DNA of 64,000 bases, from assembly GCA_036924285.1 (NCBI GenBank), contig JAYKYS010000005.1, positions 6,882,001 to 6,946,000 of the forward strand, in the 5' to 3' direction. Position numbers and translations under genes: made by a program. Origin of the DNA: Asterella californica. Taxonomy: Eukaryota; Streptophyta; Marchantiopsida; Marchantiales; Aytoniaceae. Shown here piece after piece: positions 31,910 through 44,336 of the stretch. A model generated the notes under the pieces. It searched no databases. It was not told the DNA's origin and saw nothing but the letters and a program-made list of their open reading frames with translations. Each line of letters opens with the position of its first letter. Within the stretch, counting starts at the first letter, position 1.

Positions 31910-34900
31910 TGATCCGATCAAAATATGTAAAGTGATGGCAAATGTATCAAAAGGAGGATGGGTCCAACTTAGTGCAGATATGAAGGAGTGTGGATGTTAT
32001 GTACGGACATTTCACGGTGGATTGAAATAGTCCGTCTGCACTACAAAAAAGATGGATAAGAAAACATACGGTATTTACAGTCTTGTAAATACAATGCAAA
32101 TTGATCAATGAAATATGAAAAAATTGATAAGGATCGATAAGAGTCCGTAGCGGAAGTGCATGCATTGCGTAGAAATAACATGTTTTAAATATTTTCACAT
32201 AGTCGAATTTCACTAAGAAGGAGGGACGATCCTCGCAGAAGTCAAGTGCTAGGGAGCAATAGATCGTGTGAGAAAGAGTGTAGAGTCACGAAAACTTATC
32301 GTAGGTGTAGCAGAAGATAAGTATGGGAATCGAGGATGGACCGGAGAAATATATAGAGTCTCGTGATCAAATGAGATGGGGTCCGTAAGAAAAATCAGTA
32401 TGTTTGAAGCTTTGTCAACGATAGAATTTGATCGAGGTATACCCATCAAGAGGATTTCACAAGAGACAATGGAAAATGTTTCATTGAGAATAGCCTCGAA
32501 GAGAGCTTCTCTTGCATCAGAACTCATGGTGTAGAAAGGACATAGCTCACATCAAAACTTTTCATCATCGGTCTCGATCTGGACAAGACAAAGCACAATG
32601 GTATAAAGGTATGGGGCAATACCTGAGAAGATGTCCATAACACGAATAGTGTTGATTCCACGTAGAAACGAGATGAAAGTCATGGAGAAACATAACACAA
32701 AACCTGATAATCATAGCTCCAAAAAGATCTATTCTCGGACGAAGAGAGCAGTAACTAGACGAACAATCAACATCGTGAAAGCAGAGAGATGACAAAACTC
32801 TTATTTGCAGAACAGCGAACATCTCGATAGCAAGGAGAGACCGGAAGTCCGAGTAGCGCAATAGCATGAACAGCCAAAAACGAGTAATGGAGAATGGAGA
32901 AGAAAGAATGTCGGCAGCAGCGGTCACTAAAGAGAGCGAAAGCAACAAAGAGCGCGGAACAAGAAAGAACTTCTAAGTTTGTTTAGAATGCTCGTGTATA
33001 GCGGGAGCTGAGAAACAAGAAAGCACGACCTTTAATATCTCAAGCCGTTGCCTGAGATAAATTGACCGGCGAGAAAAAAATCGAAGAGACGTTATGCCAG
33101 GAGGGTGCCTATCCTCGTCTCGCATTTTTACCTCTTGAATGTCATGCTTGTCCCATTCCATCTACTTGTCAGAATTACGTCTTGGATGCATATATATTCA
33201 CCTTACTTAACATTCAGTCAACTTTCCGCTACACAAATCAAATTTATTTTTTCTTTATCTGTTTCGAGCCAGTGGTAAGTTTCATTTTGATGCTTGTTTA
33301 AGCTTAATACTGCTCTCGACACCTCTTGCCCAGGTCTTTATAAGCAGGCAGATTTGTCGTCTAACCCTTTCCGGTGGAAAAGTCATGTCACAAATTAGAC
33401 ATGCAATATATGATGTTGGATAAGCAGTCGTCTTTATGTTTCATGGAGTGCCGCTTGACTTGCTTTCCTTATAGGTTTACTTTGCTACTTCAGGCTATGT
33501 AACACTTAAACATTTTAAAAATAATTTTATATTTTTCTCAGTTGAATTTTCACATAACATTTATGTCTATTTTGACATCATTAAGGGAGCAAAAGTTCTC
33601 TAGAAATTGATCGAATCACGATATTCACGATGGAAGAGTCCAGCACGTTCGTTAATTTATTACTTACTTTCCTCCTTCGGTTATCTTTCATGCAATCCAA
33701 AGAAAACGAGACACGAAACTTACTCTCCACGAAAATCATGGATCGTGATTACTTGTGAAAATGCCTATAGCACATACCTAACTTCTATCATATTTTGAGC
33801 CAACTTAACTACTCCTATCTTATTCCAACGTTTATTATCCTGAACGATATGTTATTTAAGGGGTACACTTCTCTCCTAAGCAGACAATTACCCCTTCAAA
33901 AGTACCCTTCACTGTAATCCAATGACATTCAAATATTTACCTTTCTCTAGCACTTGTCTTCAATTCAGGCGTGCATATTCACCTCCTCCAAGTTAGGAAG
34001 AGAAAAAATATGCACACCATTTAATTTATGCCTTAATTCTTCCTCTGGTAAAAGTTAGACCATAAATTAAAATATTTCAAATTGTATTTTCTCACTGCTG
34101 GGTTCTCTTTATGGTAGGATGAGATCCATTTCGATCCAAGTGTACGTTGGATAAAAATGACTTGTTATATATCTCCTGCTTGTAAGGACCATCGGATAAA
34201 CTGATGCTCAATAACAAAGCCCAGTATCTTCTGGTTTCTTCATTACTGCTTCTGTGAGACATGCTATGGGACGTGTCTCGCTTTCATATATCGTATCAGT
34301 GTAGTAAGTGAATTTTGTGACCTTCTCATTACAAGTATACTATTAACTCCTCGTAGTTCAGTGAGTTACAATCATCGATAACTCAGCATATCAACAGTAG
34401 ATTTGTGAAAGTTGCTTAGCATCACCTGAAAAAACCATTAATTCTTTTCCAGAATTCCTCTCAAAGCCTCTTGGGAGACTATAACATCTTACTATTTTCT
34501 TTGCTTAACGAACGATTGTCGTTGGTTCACTGGACTAAAACGTCAGTTTCGATGCACACCATACTCCTTTTCCACTCTTGTTGAAAAGTCAAGCTGGTAG
34601 CATGCATACTGTTTGAGTTAAACCATATTAAGCCTCTCTTAACAACCCTTCAACATAGAACAGGATTTGAGAGTGTTAGGCTCGTACTCAAATGTTCTTT
34701 GGTCTCTACGTTACCGTGACCACAGGTTCTGAATAGTAAGCAACATGGTTACATCCGCCTTGACACGTGAACTATGGAAAATAAACCTCTGAAAGCAACA
34801 AAGAAAAGTTTAACAAAAATCCTTCTGGGCTCCGGAACGTGCGAGTGTCCATGATGTCAATACATGCCTCAGGGCTACCAAGTCCACTGTAAGTAAGCAG

Positions 34901-35459
34901 TGAGTTCTCTGCAATGCCAAATGTCTGCATCCTGTCACCGGCCTCTAGATGCACCGTCAACCATGAATGCATTCTTCGTCGCAGCGAAGTAAGCTCATCA
35001 GCTACTGCTCCTCGAGATTGCCGACATGCACAGGGATACTAATTGTATTGGTGATAAGAGATCTGCATCGCTTTGTGCTATACTCCCACAATTCTGCTTT
35101 TCCGCCTCCCATTTTATCAATATTTTGACAACGCAAAGTTCCTATAGAGATGACTGTACACCCGACTTACCAAGACGAATCCTCAAGTACTCACCAAACT
35201 CTACAAAGAGAATCTTCCGGACGTTCTCCGTTCAAACTCAGTCTATGCGAGCACAATGTATCACGTTTGCTCATACGAGAGGCATGCCAGAATTGCTGCT
35301 GAAAGCAAGTAGCAGTGCTTTGTCATCTATTCTACAAATCCTGCAGACTGCCTCTCAACCATTTACTTGAGAAGGGTGGAGCTAGCCACCGTAGCGCTTC
35401 TGGGATACTAACTAACTTGTCCTAAAACTGGAGATCAACTTATAATCTCTACATAATTC
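31910..35459. other. Intergenic, no gene recognised
   Basis: Short open frames only, none with a domain I recognise. The right end (about 35200-35459) would include the 3' untranslated region of DAPF; I see no clear polyadenylation signal. Confidence 0.45.
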
Positions 35460-38400
35460 TTATAAGTACGCAGCCCCTCGAAAGACAATCTCGGCAGGCC
35501 CAGTCATGTAGACATGGTTGTCACTTTCTCTCCACTCAATTCGTAGAGGACCACCTGGCAGCTCCACCAAACAATTCTGTGGAGAAAATGAAGTGAAGTT
35601 AGCTAACTAATGTAGTCAGATATGTGCGAGGAGTTATATCCTACAATGATTGGCAGACAACAGAAAAGCCCATGCTGTTGTCCAAAACAAGGGGACTCTT
35701 AAATATTTTCTCCGTAATGCCATGTAACTTACCCTTTCAGCACGCCCTTCCAAGACAGCTGCTACGACTAGGGCACAAGCACCTGTTCCACAAGCTAGTG
35801 TAGGGCCTGCCAAAACACGTTCCAACATTGTGGAAGTGTCATCCTCACGTCAATAAGTCCTAAGCTCCGCGTGAATACAAAAGCCATTCCTAGTTACAGC
35901 GAGAAAGCATAGACCTCAACACTTCATCAAAGTTCATCACACTACTGAAGATAAAGCATGCAAACAGGTATCATAACGACCTTGCATAACGGACTCACGG
36001 AGGATGAGTCAGGGCCTAAAGGCGTAGTCGATAGACAACAGGCAAATATTACTCTACTACCCCTTGTCGGCTCCGAGCGACAGAGGGGCTAGGTTATTTT
36101 CATACGGAGAGGGCTAGGTTAGCTGAAATACTGTTATCGGTCCTTTGTGCACTTGCCGATTCAATCATTTCTCCAGGTAAAAAGAAATTAGCGATTCCAC
36201 TTTAGAAGTCGTTCCGAGTCTTGGCTGACCGGCACAAGCTTCTGACTGACAACCTCAAACGAAGGAAAGCACAGATCAGGAAAGATCCTATATCTACTCC
36301 TCAAAACCAAGTCCGGGGCCCTGTCTGACAAAACATGTTGGGCTCTGGGCAAACTATTTTTCGAATTAAGAATTTTGTTTCCATGTTTTAGACTTCTGGC
36401 GGGTAGGGGGAATCGAAACCGCATAACCTCCTTGGCAAGCCCTGAACTCGACAACCGGATGCTAGCACTCGTCTGAATCGTATCTTATCGCCGGCGTACG
36501 TAGGCAACCATCTAGCAGTATCATGTACAAGAACATGGCTACTACGTTCTACGACCTGGAATATTATTACAGCACGGGTGAAAACAGTGGCCAAGAATGT
36601 CAGAGGATGTCCTCACCTGCACCTCTCTCCCAGACACGCATTCGTAGATGCGACGGTGACAACACTTGCACAAATTCTGGAGATCCTCAAGAAATGAGCG
36701 TTAGAGGGGAGTAAAACAAGGCTTGTGAACCCTTCCATAATCGTTGAAACTTATCTGCTTTACCTTACGTGTATTACTTCAATATCTACGCAACAAGGTG
36801 GGATAGAACCTAAAAAATATGAAAACAAAAAGCGCTGAAGTTCGCTGCATAAGGTCAAACGTTTGAGTTGAAGCAGAATTCTAAAGAGGCTTATTAGGCG
36901 TTCCCCAGTACCGCTAAGTGGTACTCAGACCCCATCCATCTTTCAGAGCTGAATCTCACGTACCTGTATTTGTTCTAGCTGGAAATACTTCGTTCTTCTC
37001 GAATAGAGGGCCGATCTCAGACAGAGGAAGAGAGTATACATCCTGAAATTTGAAACATACCATTAACAGTTTCAGAACAATACTGTCACTGACGTGGGGA
37101 CCATTTACGGATACGCACATATTTCGTGCACCTGTCAATGCTCTCTAACTTTACAGCTACGGTAGAGACCTGAGGACCTGCCCTGATGTTGCCGCCAACG
37201 GTGGAGATGCAGTAAGTAAACTGGGAGCGAGATCATAGATCTAAAGAGTGTCTGGCATTCTCAAACATGAAGACCAGAAGTTTACCTCAGAACCATCCAA
37301 AAGTACGACACAATGAGGATTTCCCATACTGACGCACGTGATAGACCATGACCTCCCGGCCACAACCAGTGGAGCCTTGACGACGGCACCGTCACGAGTA
37401 GGTTCAAGCGTCGTCGGCACCTTCTTGGCTTCTAAGATGGGAGGTCCCATGTCCACACACACCTGATGTCTCACAAAATCATAACACAAAGGGTTCAAAA
37501 CTTAGAGAAACATAAGTAAATCCCATCCGTTACCTTGGTAGTGAGGTAACAGGGTCGAAATGCAACATACGAAACGGATGATTCAAAACAACAAATTACG
37601 CCCTGCTGTTGCCCAAGCTAGTCTTCTGAAGGAAGCTCCCGAAGACAAGTTTTGAGTTTGACTGCATGTGCCCTGAGGAGATCTAGTGTTTACACTGAAT
37701 TCACCTGGCCATCTTCCATGAGTTCAGGAACAATCAACCCAGCGAGGGTATCTATTTTATAGCTGCAAAGAACCAGGTTCACACCACAGTTAGCCTATGA
37801 TTCTTGCAATCTGATACATCCGATCACAAGATAAAATCGAGTCACAAGATAAAATCGAGTCCGTCAAGACTGTCCGTCACAAGATAAAATCGAGTCTGCG
37901 GATAAGCATGACCAGCCTAGAGCAGGCAGGCGTATTCTACTGAAGGAGGCTTCTTGTAACCCCCAATGACGCTTCGCAACAAACTTTGGTGGCTCACTGG
38001 CTGTGCAAAGGAGTGATAAAATTGTCAAAATGTACCTCCTCGGCTCGGTAATGTCCTCAAGCTCTGCAATGTATTTTGCCATGCACCGAATTCCATTTCC
38101 GCACATCTGCATAAACGTCATAATATCCCATCAAGGTTTGACGTTGCTTCGGCGATTCAGCTTTTCAGCTTCGGCAATTCAGCTTGAAGTGTGGATCAAA
38201 ACCGTACAGCATACGTACCTCGGGTTCACTGCCATCAGAATTAATGATGCGCATTGCATAATCACTGCCATTGACACCTGGCAAGACGAAGATTACTCCA
38301 TCTCCTCCAACTCCGAAATTTCGATCGCATACCTTGGCAGCTTGCTCTGGAGTGATACATAGAGTTGAAGAGTGCCTATTATCTACCTGCAATCGGCAAA

Positions 38401-40715
38401 GACAGAGAGAGAGACAGAGAGAGAGAGAGAGAGTTTCAAGAGGTCATCTACAGCCCACAGGTAATGATAGGTGCTATGCCAACTTGTTGAAGGATTAGTG
38501 CGGAGATTAAAAAGACTCACTCGAGACGCAAGAACTTATGAGTCTAATCATCGTGGTAGCTCAAATCTTCACACCCACGATCAGCACGTACCAGAATGAA
38601 GTCATTTCCCAGGCCGTGATACTTGACAAAAGACAGCAAGTTCTGCACGAAGAAAATTCGCATTATATTTAGTAAGCCAAGAACACGACTCTTAGCGGAT
38701 ATGACCCACTGCTTGTATACTGGCTGCCTAAGTTGTATTGAACATTTCGTCCTGTGTTGAGTTGGTAAAGATGAACAGTTGATGAACTTAAATTCATCAC
38801 GGACGCCGGCGAGTATGCCAAGTTTAAGTGTACCGTTGACAAACTTGAGAAACATGAACGAAATCCAACCAGCACGAAGACTAAAAGCTGCAATCTTCCG
38901 ACTGGATCCTCCCGTAATGACCTAGTCCCCGGCTCTTATCCTAGGTCCCAATTGAGGACAGGAAAGCACTGGACAGGAAACTGGCGTATATTTCAGTCTA
39001 TGTGGACATCAGCGCAGTGCGAGAACTACCAACATACACTTAAGGTAACCCGTGAATGTAGAATCCAGTGACGTACATATATTCATACTTCGAGAATGGC
39101 AGATGTTCTCAAGGACCACTCTCTAGTATAGGGGTAACATGCAATTAGCCGGGCCCAGTACATATATTCAGACGTCGAGAATGGCAGATTTTATGAAGGA
39201 CCACTCTCTAGTACAGAGGTTAACACCAGGCCAAGTACATATATTCATACGTCGAGAATGGCAGATTTTATCAAGGACCACTCTCTAGTACAGAGGGAAA
39301 TACGGTGCCAAGTACATAGTAAGCATCCAATAGGGGCCGAATGTGCGCTAAACTGTCAAGCGAAGTTAGCGAATTGTTTATAACCGAAAGGTGTGCCGAT
39401 GGGAATGTGTAGCAAGACGCACATTTCCAGATAAGGTTCCCCTTGGTATAGAGTGTGACGCAGAGTGCAATGCAACCGAGAAAAATGGAATGTGACTGAT
39501 TCTATCAACATCAAGTGCAGAACGGGAAAATCTGGAGATGAACTGACAGAGCAGGAGTTAAACCAAACGATAGTGTAGGGAGTGAAGATCGTCCATGGCG
39601 AGCAAGAATGAGATAGCCAATAACCCCACGAAGAGCTTTGAATTTAAAGAGCAAAGTTTTATCGCGTGAAATGAGCTATCAGGCAGGCCAAAAGCAAGAG
39701 TAGAGAAGAGAATAGAGGTAGAATATTTGCCACAATGTCACTGATGCATATAGGCACTGAGTAGGTGTACACTCAGGAGCCTAATTACCACATACATACA
39801 CGCATAGATACACGCAGAGCATGCAGCGGAACACCTTCCCCTCACATGCACCTCAACCAGCTCTCTGACTTCATCAGCACCCGACAGAGAGGGTTAGGCT
39901 GTAGATGAGTAGGGGGAAGTGATCGACCGAAGTTGAAGACTTTCCGACTCATCCGTGCCTTGTCGGTCCAGGAGTTTCTGTTCAGTTCCGGGACATCTGA
40001 GGCCAAGTACATAGTAAGAATCGATTAGGGGGCAACTGTGCGCTAACTTGCCAAATTGAGTTAGCCAATTGTTTGTAACCGGAGGGTGTGCCGATGGGAA
40101 TGTGTAGTACGAAGCACATTTCCAGAACAGGTTCCCCTTGGTATAAAGTTTAATGTGACTGTCCGATGACAAGAAACAAGTGCAATGCAGTATGTATTGA
40201 TGCAATCTGATCGATTCTAATGCAAAAGCTAATGTAAAAACTAATGCAGAAGCGAAGATAAACTGGAGTTGTGTACGACTATGGTGAAATAAGCGAAGGC
40301 CATCAAGAAAACCATACAGATCCAGAGACGTACATAACGAGAAGAATGAAAGGGTGAATGTACGCAAAACCTGTTCAGCTTTTAGGAGAAATTTTCTAAC
40401 CAGCGGACGGGATGTGAGGATGCAGCCGTGCTCACTCACCTTGCCGACCTCTGATTCGGGAATCGTAGTCGTCTTCCTCGTCTTCACATCAACAGCCATG
40501 GCCTCAGCTCTGACACTGAAGCAAACCGAACGTACCGTCCGTCTCAGATTCGGCAAAACCACACACGATTTCAGGCCACAAACGCCGAGCTCATCGCATG
40601 CTGGCAATACACAATATCTGTCACTACGGATCCCTACACCGCTTGCCGATGAAGCTGAAGCATAAGTCCGCGAGCACGACAGAGAAAAGCCCAGAGAATG
40701 CAGGAGACTCGCCAT
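35460..40715 (-). CDS. DAPF: Diaminopimelate epimerase, plastid-targeted, 10 exons
   Basis: Converts LL- to meso-diaminopimelate, the penultimate step of plastid lysine synthesis. Exons (minus): 40715-40440, 38642-38592, 38386-38219, 38106-38036, 37762-37705, 37462-37286, 37042-36964, 36676-36617, 35806-35733, 35576-35460. All nine introns are GT-AG and phases agree, giving 376 aa, near the length of plant homologues. Residues 1 to about 80 ([15 protein letters not shown], Ser/Arg-rich) are a plastid transit peptide. The mature part keeps [11 protein letters not shown] (99-109), the signature [15 protein letters not shown] with catalytic Cys167, GNPHC, and ACGTGAC with catalytic Cys319, so both active-site cysteines are present. 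The start is the first ATG (40715-40713), preceded by a GA-rich 5' region. Intron 1 (1.8 kb) and intron 8 (810 bp) carry repeats and organelle DNA. In non-seed plants meso-DAP may also serve plastid peptidoglycan (inference). Confidence 0.95.
35991..36150 (+). other. Organelle 23S rRNA fragment in DAPF intron 8 (NUPT)
   Basis: The stretch from GGATGAGTCAGGGCCTAA through GGCGTAGTCGAT, GACAACAGG, ACTACCCCTTGTCGGCTCC and GGCTAGGTTAGC follows the bacterial/plastid-type large-subunit rRNA. It is degenerate, lacks about 10 bases near 36020 and has a partial local duplication (GGGCTAGGTTA twice, near 36096 and 36111). It is an old insertion of plastid (less likely mitochondrial) DNA, not a functional rRNA gene. 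Confidence 0.75.
36398..36441 (-). other. Plastid trnG-GCC 3' fragment in DAPF intron 8 (NUPT)
   Basis: On the minus strand the sequence runs from the anticodon loop (TTGCCAAGGAG, anticodon GCC) through the T arm (CGGTTTCGATTCC) to the acceptor end (TACCCGCC), matching the layout of plastid tRNA-Gly(GCC). The 5' half is not recognisable, so it is a relic. With the rRNA scrap 250 bp away it suggests one complex plastid-DNA insertion. Confidence 0.6.
37824..37895. repeat. 18-bp repeat, three copies, DAPF intron 4
   Basis: TCACAAGATAAAATCGAG at 37824, 37842 (directly abutting) and 37877. Confidence 0.9.
38400..38434. repeat. GA microsatellite, DAPF intron 2
   Basis: An AG/GA dinucleotide run with a few C interruptions, lying close to the 3' splice site of intron 2 (on the minus strand it is a CT tract 5' of exon 2-3 processing signals). 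Confidence 0.85.
39073..39311. repeat. Tandem repeat, three 77-85-bp units, DAPF intron 1
   Basis: Units start at 39073, 39158 and 39235, each GTACATATATTCA then CGAGAATGGCAGAT and AAGGACCACTCTCTAGTA. Confidence 0.88.
39308..39450. repeat. 143-bp direct repeat, copy 1, DAPF intron 1
   Basis: CCAAGTACATAGTAAG through GTTCCCCTTGGTATA; the second copy is at 40003-40145. It follows directly on the tandem units, sharing their GTACATA start. Confidence 0.85.
40003..40145. repeat. 143-bp direct repeat, copy 2, DAPF intron 1
   Basis: Divergent copy of 39308-39450, same orientation and same length, about 550 bp apart. Confidence 0.85.
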
Positions 40716-41040
40716 CCGGAATCCCACCAAAATGCTCGCTTCAAAGGCGCCTGCCTACTTTCTGGTCCAGATTGAAACCCTGCACGACCGACTTTGCAAG
40801 AAAATAGTGTTGGCAAACGAACACTCTGCTCGTCCTCCCTCTTCCTCGTCCCCCGTTGGTTTCGTGCAGTTTTCCGTGAGTTTTCGCTTGTTTTCGCTTC
40901 GCTCGTTTTCGCTCTCTGGGTCCGACGGGAACACCAGTCCGAGCCTGTCGGGATGTTCAATCTTCTTCTTCCTTTCTTCGTTCGATGTGCTAACATTACC
41001 TTTTCTTCGACTCCCTAAACTTACGCATCTTTAGTTCTTA
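40716..41040 (-). promoter_or_regulatory. DAPF 5' untranslated/promoter region
   Basis: GA-rich on the coding strand with repeated GCGAAA/GAAAACGAGCG words; no obvious TATA box. The transcription start cannot be placed from sequence. Confidence 0.4.
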
Positions 41041-41299
41041 TTAAACGGGGGGAGAACGGACCCAATGAATAGCAAACGGATGGGAAGACCCCATCAAGCC
41101 TCACCAGGGAAAGAAGGACCCGAAGGGCCAAGCAACAACCACCCAGAAGGGAAGAACACCGGGGCTAAGTTCCGCTATCAGAAACTCTAAAATCGTCTGT
41201 CGCATCTATAATGTCGGAGATCAGAAAGTCAGTATCTCTACAAACAACTGACGCACCTGAAGAGACATCACCTACTGCGATTGCCCTCCTGTGAACGGC

Positions 41300-41900
41300 T
41301 CCTGCTAAAGCTCTCTATAGAGCAATGGAAACTCGCTGCCTAAAAAACGTGGTGCAGAAAGAAAGAGAAAGTGATATCCTTGACGCCTCTCATGATAGAC
41401 TCTAGCACAGTCTCTCAGAAAGACTTCGAACTCCAAGCCTGTCGATCCGTATATCTCCAAAGCTAAGAGAATGAAGCGATGTCCCACTTGCAAACCCCTA
41501 TACTTGGTCACCTTCGCTGCTGCCGCCACGCCTGCAGCTCATCCTGAGAGATGGGTGATCACCTATGTTGCCACTGAATCTCGGGTCGGATCCGTGACAA
41601 CCACATCAACCACTGAGACCTGATCTTCTCTCATCAAGTACAAGTCAGCTCTCATTGATCCTCATGTCTGAAGGACATACCAACGCTCTCTCCACGTCAT
41701 GTGACCTCTCTCCCGTGCTAAGGCAAACACAACGTATCTGATGGCATCGTGAGTAGCTATCCGCTCTCCACCATGAGGACATCGAGCAAGATGGCGACCC
41801 GATGTGTCGAGCGAGACACCGCACTCGCAAGTGGATAGTGCCGAAGCAACAAGCTGGACCAAGCTTAGGTGGAACCTCATCGCTGTAGAGAAGATAGTTG
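41300..41900 (-). pseudogene. C-terminal Cys motif and restriction-like endonuclease remnant
   Basis: CECGVSLDTSGRHLARCPHGGER (about 41830-41770) is the Cys/His motif that usually sits between RT and endonuclease. It is followed by ARERGH, then VVDVVVTDPTR (about 41610; the V-D strand of PD-(D/E)xK enzymes), AAAAKVTKYRG and LALEIYGSTGLEFE (about 41530-41430). Stops and shifts separate the pieces. Endonuclease assignment is by motif order. Confidence 0.65.
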
Positions 41901-42289
41901 GTGCGAGTCGGAACGCTCTAATGCAAGGTTGAGCTATGAGTCAAGAGCCTGCGCCCTTGTCCGTACAAGAGCCTGCGCCCTTGTCCGAACAAGAGCGGAG
42001 TCGAGCTCTAGTATCCTGTGAGATGGAAGGATCCACTAAGAAAGCATGGAGAACCTGTTGGAAGTGGTGCTTCATCAGAGAAGACTGTAGTCCGCGAGAT
42101 CCATCCGTAGCTACAATATCGAATCGAGGATGTACCTCACGTGCCTCAAGAGTCAAGCCATCTCTTGTCTCACGGAGACACATCTGTAGTGGATAAGAAC
42201 CATCTTCCACCTCTGTCATGTAGCTCTCCAGAATAAGTCTATATCGCACGAGAAAACGGCAACAGAGCCAAGGTGCTAGGAGGGCCCAT

Positions 42290-43736
42290 CTACCCAAAAA
42301 GGCTGTCGGACCAGTCTCCTCCATGGATAATAAGCTCACCTCGCCACATGATATCGACAAAGATGTCTGCCACACAGTCAAAAGTCCCTGCCACATAATC
42401 AAAAGTCCCGGGTCCTATGATGTCGCCAAACACCCCCATGATCTTCTTATCAAACTCTCTAAGACGCGAGATGAAGATAGGAGATGGAGGTACAGTGCGG
42501 AGTAAGTAACTAGGACGCCGTGCAATGGAAGAGTAAAGAATACCAAAGACAACCTGAGGATCCTCCAACATAGGGAGATCCTCAATATGCAAAACGTCCT
42601 CCGTCATGGCAACATCTAAGAATTGAGAGACAAAGTCCTCTGTACCCACAGGTACTCCGAGGATGCGTAAACCATCTGTAAGCATAACAAATCCCTCCGG
42701 GAGCTGTAGGTCCCACGGTATATCTATGGGAGACCAAGCCTTGCACTTTGACACCTTCACCATCAGCCCTACCAAGGTCAATTGAGAGATAAGGTGGTCA
42801 AAGGCAACACCGACTTGGTCCGCCGGACCTAAGATGTGCATATCATCAGCTAGAGATGGAAAAACACAACCTGGAGCAGCCAAGGCGGTGGCCAAGAGAG
42901 CTCTGTAGTGAGCTAAGGCAAAGAGGAGTCCACCCAAAAGATCTCTCTGACGAGTACATGCAGCGGAGCTAATGATTGTAACCCTCTCTATCGTAGGACC
43001 GTGCTGGTAGTAAAGAGAAGAAGGAGAACCATAGAATGATCGCACGAAGGGACCTGAACCGCTAGAGATCCCCCGGCATCCATGAGCTCCTTAAAGATGG
43101 AAGCGCGGGAAATACTATTAAAAGTGTTTTTCACGTCCACTTGTAAGACAATCTAATCGAGATAGATGTCCAAGAGAGCCCTAATGCCGAAGACACGGAC
43201 TCACAACCTCCCGGCATCGCAACTCCAAACTGATGTGGGCAAAGGTGGTCCTGAAAAGTATCTCGAAGTTGAAGGACAATGGTATGACTGATAAGTCGTA
43301 AGAGAATCTCGTCGATGGCTATCGGTCGAATCCCTCCACCATCTTTCGTCATGGCCAAAAGTCTAGATGCTCCTAGTACCTACGCTATAGATTGAGGAAT
43401 ATGTCCCTGAGCTACTACTGTCGCTACTTGAAAAAGCTCCGTGAAACCACTAGAGAGATCGTCTGTCTGAAAACAATCCCGTAGGTGCTCGTAGACCATC
43501 CTAGACAGACCTCCAGAGGATAGACGTGGAGCTGTACACAATGCCTGGGCAAACAAAGATCTATCGAGACATAATGGCTCCTCAGGCTGATAGTCTTGAA
43601 CCTCAGGTGATGAGGGATCATGCGATGAGAGGTGAAGGAAATGCAACGCAGCGATCGTCTCTTCAGTATGACATGCCAATGACAAAGGATGCAGTGCTCT
43701 AGCAGCTCTATTGTACTCTCCAACCTGACCTAACAT
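42290..43736 (-). pseudogene. Reverse transcriptase of the non-LTR element
   Basis: RT motifs occur in order: KDGGGIRPIAI and CPHQFGVAMPGG (about 43340-43200), the catalytic block VLQVDVKNTFNS (about 43150, in a shifted frame), RQRDLLGGLLFALAHYRAL (about 42960) and the ADDMHILG box (about 42850). A TAG at 43380 interrupts the frame upstream, and a frameshift separates GGCESV from VLQVDV near 43190-43150. The Asp residues of the active site are present. Confidence 0.82.
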
Positions 43737-44336
43737 CCTACAGCGTCGTATGCGGGCGGAAGATGAGACATCACGTGTAGAGACAGACTCACTCCTATCT
43801 CGTACCGCACGGACTGATTCCTCCTATAAGGCCGCTCAATCACCTGCACGGAATCTCCGAAGACGGGCCGCCACCTCCCGATGTCCTCCTCTGCCACCTC
43901 GAGTATAACAGAGGCACCAACGAGGAAGTAAGAGGAACAGTAACCACGTCGCCTCGTCTTTGGTGTTCCGTGCGAACATGTCGAGAGGTAGACGGAATGC
44001 ATGTCTCACCTCGTCATGAAGAGCACGAGGTAACCGGTGAAACAAACGCGGACAAGGGAAACTCGTCTCGAACAAACTCAAAATAGTGTCAGAGTGGACT
44101 CTCAACCACTCCCACGACTCTGGAGGAACTCCAGAAAGAAGGACTAATGGTGCCATAATGACTGCACGTGTAGACCTCTGATCTCGGCTAACCTGGGCAT
44201 CCCATGTGGTCGTATCATAGCTCTTGTGCATCTTTCTCACATGAGATTTTACCCCTTGCGAGATAAATAACTGATTGCACATCAGGCATGGTGTGTCTCG
44301 AATCAATATCGATCTCATGAGAGAGAGAGTACTCAT
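43730..44336 (-). pseudogene. N-terminal C2H2 zinc-finger segment of the non-LTR element
   Basis: An open frame from 44336 contains CLMCNQLF followed by SHVRKMH, a C-x2-C, H-x4-H zinc finger near residue 20, then a segment rich in Arg and Leu ending HREVAARLRRFRAGD at about 43840. R2-like elements use such N-terminal fingers for target-DNA binding. It is separated from the RT part by a frame change near 43840-43740. Confidence 0.7.

Larger units (their letters stand above)
41300..44336 (-). mobile_element. Broken non-LTR retrotransposon, C2H2 finger and REL endonuclease
   Basis: Reads on the minus strand: C2H2 zinc finger, reverse transcriptase, Cys-rich motif, and a C-terminal PD-(D/E)xK-like endonuclease. 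This layout belongs to the early-branching non-LTR elements with a restriction-like endonuclease (R2, CRE, NeSL and relatives) rather than to L1-type LINEs. Frames are interrupted at several points (stop at 43380, shift near 43150, others after 42290), so it is dead. The 5' end is not defined; a CT-rich stretch (plus strand, 44460-44550) lies just outside. Confidence 0.75.

Noticed and set aside
35991..36150. Functional rRNA gene
   Set aside because: Only about 150 degenerate bases of the large-subunit rRNA, inside an intron; it can only be a relic.
40354..40665. 103-codon plus-strand frame over DAPF exon 1
   Set aside because: Antisense shadow of the transit-peptide exon; the minus strand has correct splice sites and conserved protein.
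40713..40730. Upstream TTG start giving a longer DAPF N-terminus
   Set aside because: Plant genes start at AUG; the ATG at 40715 gives a typical MASLL transit peptide.
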